From Aselliscus stoliczkanus (lineage: Eukaryota; Chordata; Mammalia; Chiroptera; Hipposideridae), in contig CM066738.1 of assembly GCA_033961575.1 (NCBI GenBank), forward strand, positions 72,463,478 to 72,527,477: a stretch of DNA of 64,000 nucleotides. The letters are read 5' to 3'. Every line of letters begins with the position of its first letter. Positions within the stretch are counted from its first letter, which is position 1. The notes under the pieces are model-generated. The model was given only the letters and a program-made list of their open reading frames with translations, had not been told where the DNA came from and did not search any database. This document shows positions 22,077 through 33,545 of the stretch, in pieces. A program made the position numbers and the translations under genes.

Positions 22077-23330
22077 TTTGAAGCACAGTCCTGAAAGTAG
22101 AGTATGCCACTTTGATTCACCAGTGGATCCATGAACTCAGTCACATGGCCACTTCTCAATCACAAGGGAGGCTGGGTGTAGTAGTGTAACTGTGTGTCTA
22201 GAAGGAAAGGCAATGATTTAGTGAATAATCTGCCACATCTGCCTACATGTGTGATCAACTCAGCTGCTGTGCTTTCTCCAACTAGCCCCAGTTGGGGCAT
22301 AGCTGTTAAAAATTAGGAGTGATTTTTCTGTTCTTGGACTAAGCTTCCTTGCTCTGATCAGCTGTAGTAGTGGAGACTCACTCATCAACCCGGTGCTCAG
22401 TCAGTGATGACCCCACACACCAGGGTGCAGTGAATAGTGTTGGGTAGGGCCAGCTGAACCATTGACTTGACTCTGTTCTGGTGGATGCACCATTGTTAGA
22501 GCAAGTTCTGCATCACTGTGCAAGAAATTGTAGTCTGAGACCAGGAATGTTTTGATCTCACACTTGGAATGGAGAACATAATAGTATCAATCTCTGAAAA
22601 TTAAATGAAATCTTGTGGGAGTAGGTTAGGTCCAATGAATAAAATTATATAAAACAATTTCATACTTGACATTTACAGAGAGGGGCTTAACTTCTCCTAC
22701 ATATTTTAGTCTGTTCAGCTGGTATTATTTATTCATGTCTCTTTCCCCATTTGGTTCACAATTTATCTTTTGGGAGCCCAGAATTAAACTGTAAAAATGT
22801 ATATATGCTAGACCCTGTTTTATGTCCCATCAATGGAGAAGTCATCAAAATCTTTAACAGAATAAGATTCAGCTTATTACAGGGGTGATTTAGCTGAAAT
22901 AAAATGTAATGTTTAACTCAGAGAAGCTGGGAAAAATGAGATTTAGAAATATGGAATTGAATAATCAGTCAGCAAAATGACAGTGGTTTCTTTGTCAATC
23001 TCCCAGTTGAGAGAATATTAGGACATCAAGGTTATGAATAGCTGGAGCCAAATGAGGATTCACGATAACCTAGCAGGACAAGTGGCTACTGATTCCAGTG
23101 ATAACAGATTGTTCCCCAACACTGATGAAGTTGAATAAAAGGAATTCAGTGTTCTGTGTCATATCCTTTTGTTGCACTATCATATTTAGTGGTAGGGAAA
23201 GAATTAATGTGTAATGAATTAAAAAAGAAAAAACACCCTAGAGAATAGGGCAGTTTCTAACACAGACCACTGTGATTAAACATTTCCTCAGATAGTCCCT
23301 AAGATGAGGGGAAATTCACACACAAAAATA
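22077..23330. other. Unrecognised sequence
   Basis: No gene, RNA or repeat family was recognised. Confidence 0.4.
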
Positions 23331-23334
23331 TAAA

Positions 23335-23880
23335 TGAGTGAAATATAAACAACTGAATAAATGAACAAAGTAAACAGAAATAGTCTCATAGATATAGAGG
23401 AAACCTCATGGTTGCTAGATGAGAGGGAGGTGGGGATGAGGGAGAAGGGAAAGGAATTAGATAGCATAAAGCGGTAACTACAATATTGCCACAGGGATAT
23501 GAAAGACAGTTCGGAGAATATAATTAACAATGTTGTAAATATTTTGTAGGGTGTCAGATGGTCACATATCTTGTTAGGGAGACCACTTCATGGACAGTGT
23601 AGAGGCTTGACCACTGCGCTGTACATCTGAAGCTGACATTCAATAATATTGTATGTCAACTATAAAATTTTATATATGTATATGTAGTCACATACACATA
23701 TATAGTCACGAGATGTGGAGTATGGTGTGGGCAGTGGAGTCAACGGAATTGTAATAGATATGTATGATATGGGAGTGTGGTGGATTGGGGGAGGGGAGCT
23801 GTCACTTTGTGAGGGGTAAGAAGTATAACTATTGCACTGTTTTTTACCTGAAACTAATAAAAAACATAAACAAACAACAA
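23335..23880 (+). mobile_element. L1 3' UTR, sense, 5' truncated
   Basis: 'atagtctcatagatatagagg', 'catggttgctagatgagaggg', 'gggtgtcagatggtcacatatc', 'gggagaccacttcatgg', 'gtcactttgtgaggggtaagaag' and the terminal 'cctgaaactaataaaaaaca' are the complement of the antisense copy at 44036-44560. The poly(A)-adjacent 'cctgaaactaat' defines the true 3' end of this L1 family. Confidence 0.85.
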
Positions 23881-24178
23881 ACAAAACAAAAAAAGCATAA
23901 ACGAGAGACACTGTTTTGGGGAGGAAAGTTTGAGAAGGCAAACCATACAGTGAATGTGAAAAGCAAACTGAGTGGCTTAAAACAACAGAAATTTATTGTC
24001 TCACAGTTCTGGAGGCTAGAAGTCTGAAATCAAGATGTCTGAAGGTAGTAGGGGACTGAAGGTAGTAGGGGAGGATCCTTCCTTGCTTTTTCCTAACTTC
24101 TGGTGGTTGCTGGCAATCCTTAGCATTTCTTGGTTTGTAGAGACATCATTCCAACCTCTGCCTCCATTGTGATGTGTT

Positions 24179-24180
<2 letters not shown>

Positions 24181-24212
<32 letters not shown>
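24181..24212. repeat. (TG)n microsatellite
   Basis: Sixteen uninterrupted TG units lie inside the MLT1 LTR. Confidence 0.97.
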
Positions 24213-24214
<2 letters not shown>

Positions 24215-24307
24215 CCTATAACAACATCAGTTATATTGGATTGGGGTCCATTGTAATCTAGTATGACTTCATCTTAACTTGAATACATCTGCAAAGACCC
24301 TATTTCT

Positions 24308-24417
24308 TTTTTCTTTTTTTTTGAGGGCAGTGTCATTGACCCTCATATGTGGGACTGAACCGGGGCCGCTGGCTTCCCAAGCCAGCACTTAACACCGCGC
24401 CACTCGGCCGGCCCGAG
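24308..24417 (-). mobile_element. Short tRNA-derived SINE in MLT1
   Basis: Minus orientation: gggccggccgagtggcgcgg, 'ttaagtgctggcttgggaag', 'cggccccggttcagtcccac', 'gtcaatgacactgccctc' and poly(A). The duplication cctatttct is at 24299-24307 and 24418-24426. Confidence 0.92.
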
Positions 24418-24465
24418 CCTATTTCTAACTAAGTTATAGGGATTAGGACTTCAACATGTCTTTTT

Positions 24466-24624
24466 TTTTTTTTGTTGTTGTTGTTGTTTTTAGCTGAGCC
24501 ATCCTGTCACCTGTTGGTAGCCTAATGGCAACTGAGCTCGGGCTGGGCATCGAACCGCTGTTGCTCAGAGCTCAGCTCGCACTCTTGAGCGAGCTCTTAA
24601 CCAACTGAGCCACTCGGCCGGCCC
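24466..24624 (-). mobile_element. Ves-like SINE in MLT1, 16-bp perfect TSD
   Basis: Minus orientation: gggccggccgagtggctcag, 'ttggttaagagctcgctcaagag', 'gctctgagcaacagcggttcgatgcccagcc', 'aggtgacaggatggctcagct', then a tail with caacaacaac and poly(A). The duplication ttcaacatgtcttttt is at 24450-24465 and 24625-24640. Confidence 0.94.
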
Positions 24625-24784
24625 TTCAACATGTCTTTTTGAGGGACACAATTCAATCCACATTATGTTACTGAAATTGTCTATGGGTGTCATGAGATGG
24701 GTGGGGAACAGACCACAGGAAGGAAACATCCTCTTGGAACCATCACACAAAATGCAAAACAAGGGAGACAAAAATCTTCAGTAG

Positions 24785-24960
24785 GGCTGATAATGACAAT
24801 AACAACAAACATTTACCAAATACTCTACTCCAGCCAAAGAACTTCATGTGTATCCTATTTAACTCTCACAATGATCCTATGATATAGGTGCTTTAATTGG
24901 CCCATTTTACAGATAAGGAAATTGAGGCATCAAGAGGCAAATGTGGAATTGAGAAAAAAA
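24785..24960 (+). mobile_element. MIR SINE
   Basis: 'acaacaaacatttaccaaatac', 'tcatgtgtatcctatttaactctcacaatgatcctatgatataggtgc' and 'cccattttacagataaggaaattgaggca' show the MIR core clearly. Confidence 0.85.
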
Positions 24961-25372
24961 CCCACTAAAAAAACTGGAAGAGAGGCTTTGGATGCAGGGA
25001 GATCACAGATGGGGCCAGCCCAATGCATCCAGAACAAAGCTAGCTGCTTACCCAGAGCGATTTGGGATGTTAGTAAGGTGTCCTTCACTGGGACCTTCCC
25101 CCCTTTAGATTTTCCTACATATTGGAGGCTTCTTGAAATTCCACAGCAGATGTTTTGTTAATCTAATCAAAGACTTAAATCCCAGTTAGTTTGGAAAGGA
25201 TGTTGGACATTCTTTCATAAGTGTTTGAGTCTGTGTTTGGGAATCTCTAAGGTTTGGCACATAGTACCCAGACCACAGATAATGACATATGACCTTCCAA
25301 TTTATTTACTGTTCCCATTCACTGAAATCGTATTGAAAGAGGTGTTTTTGGGGTGATTAAAGATGAAAAATA

Positions 25373-25477
25373 GGGGCCTGCTGAGTGGCACGGTGGTGAA
25401 GAGCCGGCTTGGGATGCCAGCGGCCCCGGTTCAGATTCCACATATGAGGGCCAGTGACACTGCCCTCTAAAAAAAAA
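25373..25477 (+). mobile_element. Short tRNA-derived SINE next to (AT)n
   Basis: It starts gggcctgctgagtggcacgg, has 'cggccccggttcagattcca' and 'gccagtgacactgccctct', then poly(A). The duplication aaagatgaaa is at 25359-25368 and 25478-25487. A pure (AT)n begins immediately at its 3' edge. Confidence 0.92.
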
Positions 25478-25484
25478 AAAGATG

Positions 25485-25486
<2 letters not shown>

Positions 25487-25529
<43 letters not shown>
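25487..25529. repeat. (AT)n microsatellite
   Basis: An uninterrupted AT run of about 43 bp adjoins the SINE target-site duplication. Confidence 0.97.
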
Positions 25530-25532
<3 letters not shown>

Positions 25533-25584
25533 AAATCCAGAGACAATAGAGTGTCATATTATTGATCTCATCTATAACACACTA

Positions 25585-25850
25585 ATAATAAAGGCAAGTA
25601 CTTATATATACTTACTATGTGCTAGATAGACACTGTTTTAAAGCACATGTTAACACACGTAATACAACAATTCTATAAGGTAGACACTTTTATTATCAAC
25701 CTCAAATTATAGGTGAGGAGACTAAGGCACAGAGTTTTAGTAACTCCTCCCAGGTCACAAGGCTTAGAGAGCAGAGCTAGAATTTGAATGTATGCTATCC
25801 AGTTCTAAGACTGTGATCTTAATTATATCACATGATGCTTTGCCTTTTAT
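25585..25850 (+). mobile_element. MIR SINE, near full length
   Basis: 'acttactatgtgctagatagacactgttttaaagcac', 'ataaggtagacacttttattatcaacctcaaattataggtgaggagactaaggcacagag', 'caggtcacaaggcttagagagcagagctagaattt' follow the MIR consensus in order. Confidence 0.9.
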
Positions 25851-25859
25851 TGTTAGACA

Positions 25860-27028
25860 CTGAGAGAAGGTGCTTGAAAATGCACATTAGGTGGGGAAGT
25901 TGAGGGCTCATCATTTTATGTATAGATGCTGTTGCTGGATATACCTTTAGTTTTTCTGAAACTTAATGTCATTGTGGTCTTCCATTTCTGTTCTTGGCTG
26001 CTCCTCAGCTCTGCTGTGCCTGCAGCTGCAGGGAGATGGGCTGCAGGCCCATCTTGCTACACACTGCCATCACCACCAGCGTCACCATCACCTGACGTAA
26101 CTTCCTGAAATCCCCTGTGCAGGATTTTCACCCCATCCCTTGCTAATGCCCCTTTCTCTGCATCATTGGTGCTTTTCTAACCCCTTTATTCCTTCTATAT
26201 TTTTAATTGGCCTTCTTCTCTAAGGAAGAGGTTTCTCTTCCTCCCTTCCTCCCTTCCTCTCTCCCTCCCTTCCTCCCTCCCATCAGTATGTATTTTTGCA
26301 ATTTTATTTTATTTTAATGGTTATCATTCATACTATCATTATTTATTTTGATGCTGGAATTGTCCCCAGTGGGAGCTCCTGCAAGTTGGCTTCTGTGTTC
26401 CTATGATATGTCCTTATCATTCTTTGAGCATTTCCTTACTTTCTGGCACAACAAAAAATTCCAGGAGCACCTTTGACTTTCTCTGCCCCAGTCCTGGAGC
26501 CAGACTTTCCTTCAAGGAGCTCTTGGGTCCTTTTAGTGGAGAATAGTCTTTATAAATCAAGATCTTGGTTCATTTTCCTTTGAGTGTAGCTTTGAAATCA
26601 ATCTATTTCTTCTGGTCAATGAGAAATCCTGAATTCTTGCTCTGCATAAAGAATTCTGACCATCACCCTGAACTTTCAGGGGAAGATGGGATAGAGGTCT
26701 GTTCTGGAGGCTATTGGTCATGGGCTTCCTCTGAACTTCCCCTCACCCAACTTATTTCCTCCATCCTGGGACAGGCAGCCCTCCTAGAGCATCAGCACTA
26801 AACTCTTTGTAAAGTCCCTGAAGCTTCCTGCTGGTGTGGGTTTCAAAGGCAGCTGAATCAATGTGGAATTAATGCAAAGAGGCTGAGAGAGAACCTCAAG
26901 CCATGTGACAGAATCTCAAACTGTCGGGAAATAATAGAAGCAGATAAACTGATAGAGAATTGGGGTGTTATTAGCAGAGTTTATCTTCATGTTTTGAAGT
27001 CACAGTCGTGAATCAAAAAGCAAATATG
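25860..27028. other. Unrecognised sequence with a CTTCC-rich tract
   Basis: A polypyrimidine run of CCCTTCCT units occupies about 26235-26282. The rest is unassigned. Frames at 25926-26108 and 26565-26801 have no motif. Confidence 0.4.
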
Positions 27029-27029
27029 T

Positions 27030-27190
27030 CGCTTGCGCAGAATATATAATAGTTATTAAAGATTGGCTGTGTGCCAGGCACAGCGAGCTATGCACCCTAC
27101 ATGAATCCCCATGGTGACATTACATGGTGGATATCTTGCATCCCCATGGAGGTACAGAAATGAAGCAGAAAATGATAGGATTGGACTTTG
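27030..27190 (+). mobile_element. Diverged MIR SINE
   Basis: 'gattggctgtgtgccaggcacagcgagctatgcaccctacatgaatccccatggtgacattacatggtggatatc' matches the 5' half of MIR; the right side is degraded. Confidence 0.6.
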
Positions 27191-27439
27191 TATCCAAGCA
27201 GACTGACCCCAGAAACTGCCACGCTGCTGGACTCCCAATCTCCTGCAGAGGGCGTGATGACTAAAAGGTGGGCACTGATCTCAACACCTAGAGAAGGCCT
27301 AAGATGAAATCACTCCTGGTAGGATCCTGCTAGAAAGCAGAAAATGATGTTACATGCTGTGTAAGATAAAGTCCCAGAGGGCATGTTACTCTGAGTCAGT
27401 CATTTATAAGTAAGGAGGCCAGAGATTGTGAACAAGGGC

Positions 27440-28440
27440 ACACAGATTTTAATTTTTATTGAACACTTTTCTAGTTACTATAGTAAAAATACATTATCCT
27501 TTTGGAAACTATGAAAAAGTATAAAGGAAAAAAATTTCCTATAATTCCATTGCTCAGAAATAATTATTAATATTTTAACATGTTTTCTATGGTTTTACTT
27601 AGCTGAGATCACAGTGTATAAAAATTCTCTGGCTTGCTTTTTTCCCTAAGTCATATCATCTAAGCACATTCTCATGTAGTTAAAAGTGCTTCATGAACAT
27701 TCTTCTTTTTTCTTAAAAAAGATTTTATTGGGGAATTGGGGGAGGGGAACAGCATTGGGGAACCAGGGAAGGGGAACAGACAAGTTGCTGTCCTTTTGTT
27801 CTTCAGTCTGGTTGTGGAGGACATTGCTTCACTGGCCCATGTTGGTATCATCATTGCGCTTTTCTCGGGTGAGGCAGATCAGGAGCCGGCCTCTGGACGG
27901 CCGCTCACAGCGGCTCTTTGCAGCTCACATCAGCTGCCAAGCACTCACGCTGCCTGCTGGCCTCTCACTGTAGCCTATGGCAGCCCACTGTAGCAGGGGC
28001 TGCAGCTATGCCACCGCGGGGGACTCACAGCAGCCCAGTTCCAGGTGGAGCTGTTGTTCACCATCTTAGCTGTAGAGGGCAGTGTCACTGGCCCTCATAT
28101 GTGGGATCCGAACCAGGGTCACTGGTGTCCCAAACCAGCTCTTAACCAACAAGCCACTCAGCCGGCCCATGAACATTATTCTTAATGACTACATACTATT
28201 TCATTTTATGAATGTAATATTATTTCCTTAACTGTTCCCTTAACATTGGCAATTCAGGTTGTTGCCATTTTTCCTAATTATTAAAATAAAACAAAACAAA
28301 CAAAGAAAACCCCTTGTGATGAATAGCTTTGAGCATGTACTTTCGTCCGCATTTCAGATTATTTTCTTAAAATAGAGTCTTAGAAATTACATTAATGCTA
28401 TTAAAGTTTGGATATGCTTTACCATATCCAAAATAGTTTA
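27440..28440 (-). mobile_element. L1ME-type 3' fragment, antisense, split by a SINE
   Basis: 'ttcctataattccattgctcagaaataattattaat', 'tcatatcatctaagcacattctcatg' on the left and 'atgaacattattcttaatgactacatactatttcat', 'ggttgttgccatttttcctaattat' on the right read as one antisense L1ME 3' region once the SINE at 27702-28167 is removed. Confidence 0.65.
27702..28167 (-). mobile_element. Long composite SINE (about 450 bp)
   Basis: In minus orientation: gggccggctgagtggcttgt, 'ttggttaagagctggtttggg', 'accctggttcggatcccacat', 'gggccagtgacactgccctctacagctaagatggtgaacaacagctcc', the GC-rich gctgc/gtgagc middle, 'aacatgggccagtgaagcaatg', 'cagactgaagaacaaaagg', and a ccttccctggttcccc / ccccaattccccaataaaatc tail. 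The duplication catgaacatt is at 27692-27701 and 28168-28177. Confidence 0.9.
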
Positions 28441-30620
28441 ATAATTTGAAACTATTCTTGTTATTTTTAATAACTAATACAATTATGTAGAGGATACAGA
28501 TTCAAAAGATACAAAAGGTTGTATTGTGAAATCGAGTCTCTTTCCCATTTCTGTCTCCCAGCTACCAAGAAGTCAGCCTCAGTTTCTTGATTTTCCTTTC
28601 AGAGAAATCTTTATATTGTGAGCACATATGTCCTGAAGATCATTTCGTGTGAGTGTATAAAAGATGCATTTTCCTTTTTAATAGCTGTGTAATATTTGAG
28701 TATATGTCTCCTGTGGACTCTTACATAGATCCTAATCTTTTTATTCTGTAAACAATGCTGTACTGACTATCATTGTATAGACCTTATTTCTCACAGTGCA
28801 ACACAAGGAGTAGAACTGCTGGGTTAGAAGTTCTGAACATCGAACATTTTGATAAATGTTACAGACTGTATTTCCATTGAGGCTGTATCAATTTATATTT
28901 CTATCAGTAGTAATATGAGAATGAAGAGCCTATTTTCTTATTCCCATTTACATAATATATTACAAAAATGTTTTGATCTTTGCCAATTTAAGAGGTTAAA
29001 ATGTTATTTCATTATCATTTTAACGTCTTTTATTTTGAGAGAGGTTGAACATTTTTCAGTGGCCACTTATTTCCTTTTTGGGGAATGGGTATTTTGGGGA
29101 GGTGTTTTCCTTTGGGCCCTTAGTTTTTTCCTTATTAATTTGTAGGCATTCTTTTTATATTGATGAAATTTTAGCTCTTTGGATTTTATTTGCAAGAATT
29201 TTCTGTCCAGATTATCTTTTCAGTTGTTTATGTTATTAGCTTATTTGTTTTTTTGCCATCCATGAATGTTTTATATATATGGTTGTACCTATCAATTTTT
29301 TTTATGTCAAGGATACTGAGTTTTGTCATATACATAGGAAGCCTTTCTTCATTTGGAGATTTTAATTATATATTTTATTTTCCTTTGGTACATTTATGAG
29401 TTTATATTTTACACAAGTCTTTGCTCAATCTATAATTTATTTTTGTGTAAAGTGAGAGATACAACTTATTTTTTTTCAGATAGCTGACCAATACCATTTG
29501 TTGTATAATCTATCTTTTCCCCATTATATTAAAATACCAGAATTATCATATATTAAATTCCCATATATATTTGGGTCTATTTCTTAGTTTTTCCATTCTG
29601 TTCTGTTGATATATCTGGTTTTCATGAGCTGTACTCTATTTATAAAATTACTCTAGATTTATAATATAGTTCAATATCTAGCATAGCTAGTCTCTCTTCT
29701 TTAGTATTCCTTTTCAGATTTCTTTTCTTTTTATATCCTTAACCATTTTTTTTTCCAGAAGACTATTAGAATTATTTTTCCTGCTTTTTTCCTCTTAATC
29801 TCATAAGTGTTTATATTGATTGTTTTAAATTCATTGATTATTTTGGAAAGAAATGACATCTTTTTTCTTTTAAATGATTCATTTCCTTTTTTTTCTTTCT
29901 CTTTTTGTTTTTAAGAAATGATATCTTTGTAATTTGATTTTCTCTGTTTCAGAAAATGGTTGTCCTTCTATTTGTTTATTGTCTATTTGCTTCTTAGTAC
30001 TTTATGTATATTTTGCACATTTCTTGCTAAGTTTATTTCTAGGTATTTTAAAACTTTTTTTTTTTTGCTATTATTGCAAATTGGGGACTTTCTCCCTTTT
30101 CACAATAAAACTGCTGATTGTACACTATATGATGGCTATTAATTACATGGAATAATTTTGTTGCTAGTCATACTATGACTTGTCTTTAGTTTTAATAATA
30201 TTTTTGCAATTGTTTTTGTTGGCTTTACTTGGTAAACTATTAGACCACTTCAAATAATGGTAATTTTACTTCCTCTTTTCTTATTTTTATGCCTCATTTC
30301 TTTTTCTTGTTTTGTTATATAGGTTATATTTGAAGATACATATTTCCAACATAATGTTAAATAGTAGTTAACATAATGGACGTCTTTGTTTTATTTCTCA
30401 TTTTACTGAAAATATGTGTAGTTTTTTCCCCATTAAGTATAATGAAGGTTTGGGGGTTAAGATAGACATAGTGAATCATGCTAAGGAAGTATCCATCTTT
30501 TCCTATTTTGTTAAGATTTAAAAAATGGGATTTTCAAATATGCTTTCAGCATTTATGGAGACAGTTATGCGAGTTTTCACTTTTGATCAATGGATGGCTT
30601 TTTCAGTATTTTTTGAATAA
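28441..30620 (-). mobile_element. Second L1M copy, antisense (3' UTR into ORF2)
   Basis: It begins with a fresh 3' UTR ('gattcaaaagatacaaaagg...ccatttctgtctcccagctacc'), then 'gcacatatgtcctgaagatcatttcg', 'agtagaactgctgggtta' and 'aggctgtatcaatttatatttc'. Further right, 'gctaagtttatttctaggtatttt' and 'ttttgttaagatttaaaaaatgggattttcaaatatgctttcagcatttatggag' are antisense ORF2-like. It is AT-rich and densely interrupted by stops. Confidence 0.6.
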
Positions 30621-32075
30621 CCTCACAGTATGGATATCAAAGACTCTTGATCCCCACTGCTAAATTGCATAAAAAGATTGCACTGATTTATAATTCCACC
30701 ATAGATGCATCAGAGCATCTAGCAAACATAATATTAGGTGATCAGTGATCTTCTGCAGCAAAAAGTTACCACTAAAGAGACAAGGGATGGGCAAATATTC
30801 AACCTTAGTCCGCTTCTGGGGCAAACCACCTGTGTATAAGCACCCTGCATCTTTGCAGCACACAGCTATGCAACAGAAAAGTTCACAACTCACCCACATT
30901 GAACAATTTCTAGTTAATGAAACACTGCTCGGCCTGCCTATGGGAATAAACCTGTATATTATTCAGGAATGCAGACAAGCCAAATTCAACTAGCATGAGC
31001 ACAGAAGGAAATGTGTTGGCTCCTGTAACTTGGAAACATATGAAGGTGGATTTGACTTTAGGTACAGCTGGATTCAAGGGTAGAAAGACTACTACCAACA
31101 CTGTTCTTCATTTTGTGGGTGTTAGCTACCGTTGTTGAATTCATGCTTAAAACTTGTTGAACTAACAGGAGACACCCTTTCCCTTCTAGTATCAAAATAA
31201 TTCTTGCAAAATAACTGTGGCCTACTATGTCATAGGTCCACCTGTTTTCTAATCAGTTTGCCCCAGAAATCGGGTCATTTTGATTTGATTTGCATTTGCC
31301 TCTGCATTGGGGAAGCAGAGCAGTTAACAAGCAGTAGATGACATTGAGGTTGTGGAAGCAGGAAATTCAAGGAGCTTCCTGGCATTTGAGCAAATCTTCC
31401 CCGTGTTTTATTGGAATGAAATAGCTTCTGTTCAAGTTATGCAAAGGACACTGTGATAGTTTGAATTATCTGAATATCCTTGGAAATTTTAATATTCTTA
31501 TCTTCTCTTAGCCAGATCATGGGAGGCCAGCATCTTGCCTATAGATATGCTTGAATATTACTTAAATATCACTTAACTTACTTAAAAGACAGTTAAATTG
31601 AATATTTAAACCCTGGGCAACATGGGACTGCCATGAATTTGACTGTTATCTGTAATGTGTCAGAAAATACTTTGTGATATTTTCCTCAGAAAATAAATTG
31701 AAATTAATTCTTTTTAGTTGATTAACTTCATGACAATATGCATATACTTTGGAGGTCAAGGACCTTGGGAAAATAGGCATTCATTGAAGAAGAAATTGAA
31801 TAGAAAGGCTTGGAAGAGGAGAACTCACAAATACAAGTGAGAGATGTTTTTACAGTAATGGGAGTATCAAAGGCTGAATTGGCTCTTAAATTGTGTTCAT
31901 TAAGTGTTGTGTGTTTCTTTGAGGTTTACTAAGACCCTTGAGAGGAGACTAACAAATTTCAACACAGAGAAATAAAGATACTCATTTAGGACTATAACAT
32001 GTCTCCTCTGAGTTTTTTTTAAATGTTATTTTTGATACACTTTTTTGGCATTTTGGCACACTGCTGTTGCAAATA
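30621..32075. other. Unrecognised sequence
   Basis: No gene or confident repeat family. A frame pair at 30660-30993 overlaps on both strands and has no motif. An octamer-like atttgcat occurs near 31290, without supporting context. Confidence 0.4.
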
Positions 32076-32083
32076 CAGTACTT

Positions 32084-32191
32084 TTTTTTTTTTTTTTGAG
32101 GGCAGTGTCACTGGCCTTCATATGTGGGACCCGAACCGGAGCCGCTGGCTTCCCAAGCCAGCGTTTAACTACCGCACCACTGGGCCGGCCC
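32084..32191 (-). mobile_element. Short tRNA-derived SINE
   Basis: Minus orientation: ggggccggcccagtggtgcg, 'ttaaacgctggcttgggaag', 'ccggttcgggtcccacatat' and 'gccagtgacactgccctc', then poly(A). The duplication cagtactt is at 32076-32083 and 32192-32199. Confidence 0.93.
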
Positions 32192-32199
32192 CAGTACTT

Positions 32200-32864
32200 C
32201 TATTAGACAAAATAGTATTTCTATTAGACAAAAACAACAGCTTTTTTTGTGTTTTTTTCCCTCCAGGTAAAAAGGAGTTTGAAGTGAGATTTGAATTGGC
32301 TTTCCAGAACTCTTCAGTAAAGGGGAAGAGTTTAGAACATAAGATGAAGGCACGTATTTGTGTGATGAGAGGAGGCTGGACCCCTACCTCCTTCTCCAGG
32401 AACCCAATCTCTACCAGCTGAGTCGCTGTAGGATGTAAGATCCCAAAAGCAGCACATCCTTGACCTTGTCCTCAGGCATTTTGGAAAGCAGAAGACCTCA
32501 CACAGGCATTGTGCATTTGCCAGAAGATGGAGGGAGTTTGGCTTTTTGCCAGAGAAGAAACTTTGAATGTAGTATCTCAAGGTTGCCGTCCAAACCATTG
32601 TAAACTGAAATCCTTGACAATAGTTTAGATAAAACTTGAGGAAACCTGGGAGGTGGAGAAGCCATTTCTCCAGTGTTTCAGGAATATCTAAACTCTGAAG
32701 CCAACTCTCATCCTGCACCTCAACCTCTTCTCTTCCTACCTTTTTCTTTCCCCTTTGATTTTCTTTCATCCATATGAATAATAGAATGTAAGGCACCAAG
32801 TTACTAAGACATACATAGCATGAGTCCAGTCCTGGTGAAGCGGAATCATGGAGGACTCTGAGCC
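32200..32864. other. Unrecognised sequence
   Basis: A 155-codon minus frame at 32332-32799 has no recognisable domain and no upstream exon context. I do not call it a gene. Confidence 0.4.
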
Positions 32865-33035
32865 CACTTCTGCCTCACACATAGCTACACTGGGGGAAAT
32901 GCCCTTAACTTTCTTGAGCTTCCATTTTCCAATTTATAAAATGAGGATAATTATTCTAACCTCATGGGGTCATTGTGAGGCTTAATTCACCTGACACCAT
33001 CTTTGGAATGCAATAGGTGTTCAATCAATGTCGGT
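32865..33035 (-). mobile_element. MIR SINE, antisense
   Basis: 'ttgagcttccattttccaatttataaaatgaggataattattctaacctcatggggtcattgtgaggcttaattca' is the antisense MIR core, followed by 'gcaataggtgttcaatcaatg'. Confidence 0.85.
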
Positions 33036-33309
33036 TCCTTTTCTTCGTTTATTTGGGGGAAATGAGATATACACATAGGAAAAAGTAATTAGCATTAATG
33101 AAATATTTGCAGATACAGAAACTTCTGATCTAGAATCTGTTCATCAAGACAGAAAGTCTTTGGAAGACTGAAAAATAAAATATTTTCTATGGTCATGCAC
33201 ACCCAAATTTACTCAGTAGTGGCAGAGTAATAGTCCTTAGGAATGTATGCAAGCCTGTTGAAGAGGAAATACAAGTTAGATGAAGTTGATTGAATTAAAT
33301 GAATGAAAA

Positions 33310-33545
33310 TGGGCCAGTAGAGGAGCAGGATAACAGGTCATGCAGTTAGAATGCCTGTGCTCAAATCCTGGATTTGCTTCCCACTCTTTGATTAGCTCGT
33401 TTAACCTTCTGTGCCTTATTCTTCTCATCTGTATATGGGAATGATAATAGTGGATGACAAACTGGGGGTTAACTGAAGCAATGAATATAAACCATGTAGA
33501 CAGGGCTGGCATGGTGTATGGACAATTAATGTTAGCTATTACTAA
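33310..33545 (-). mobile_element. MIR SINE, antisense
   Basis: 'gttagaatgcctgtgctcaaatcctggatttgcttccca', 'aaccttctgtgccttattcttctcatctgtatatgggaatgataatag' and 'acaattaatgttagctatt' are in antisense MIR order. Confidence 0.85.

Larger units (their letters stand above)
23968..24665 (-). mobile_element. MLT1-type LTR, antisense, split by two SINEs
   Basis: The left end 'gtggcttaaaacaacagaaatttattgtctcacagttctggaggctagaag' and the right end 'ttgagggacacaattcaatccaca' are the reverse complement of a standard MLT1 LTR. Two SINEs (24308-24417 and 24466-24624) sit inside, together with a (TG)n at 24181-24212. Removing the SINEs and one copy of each duplication restores continuity. Confidence 0.85.

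Noticed and set aside
32332..32799. 155-codon minus-strand frame
   Set aside because: No domain, no homologous motif and no splice context; consistent with a chance frame in this composition.
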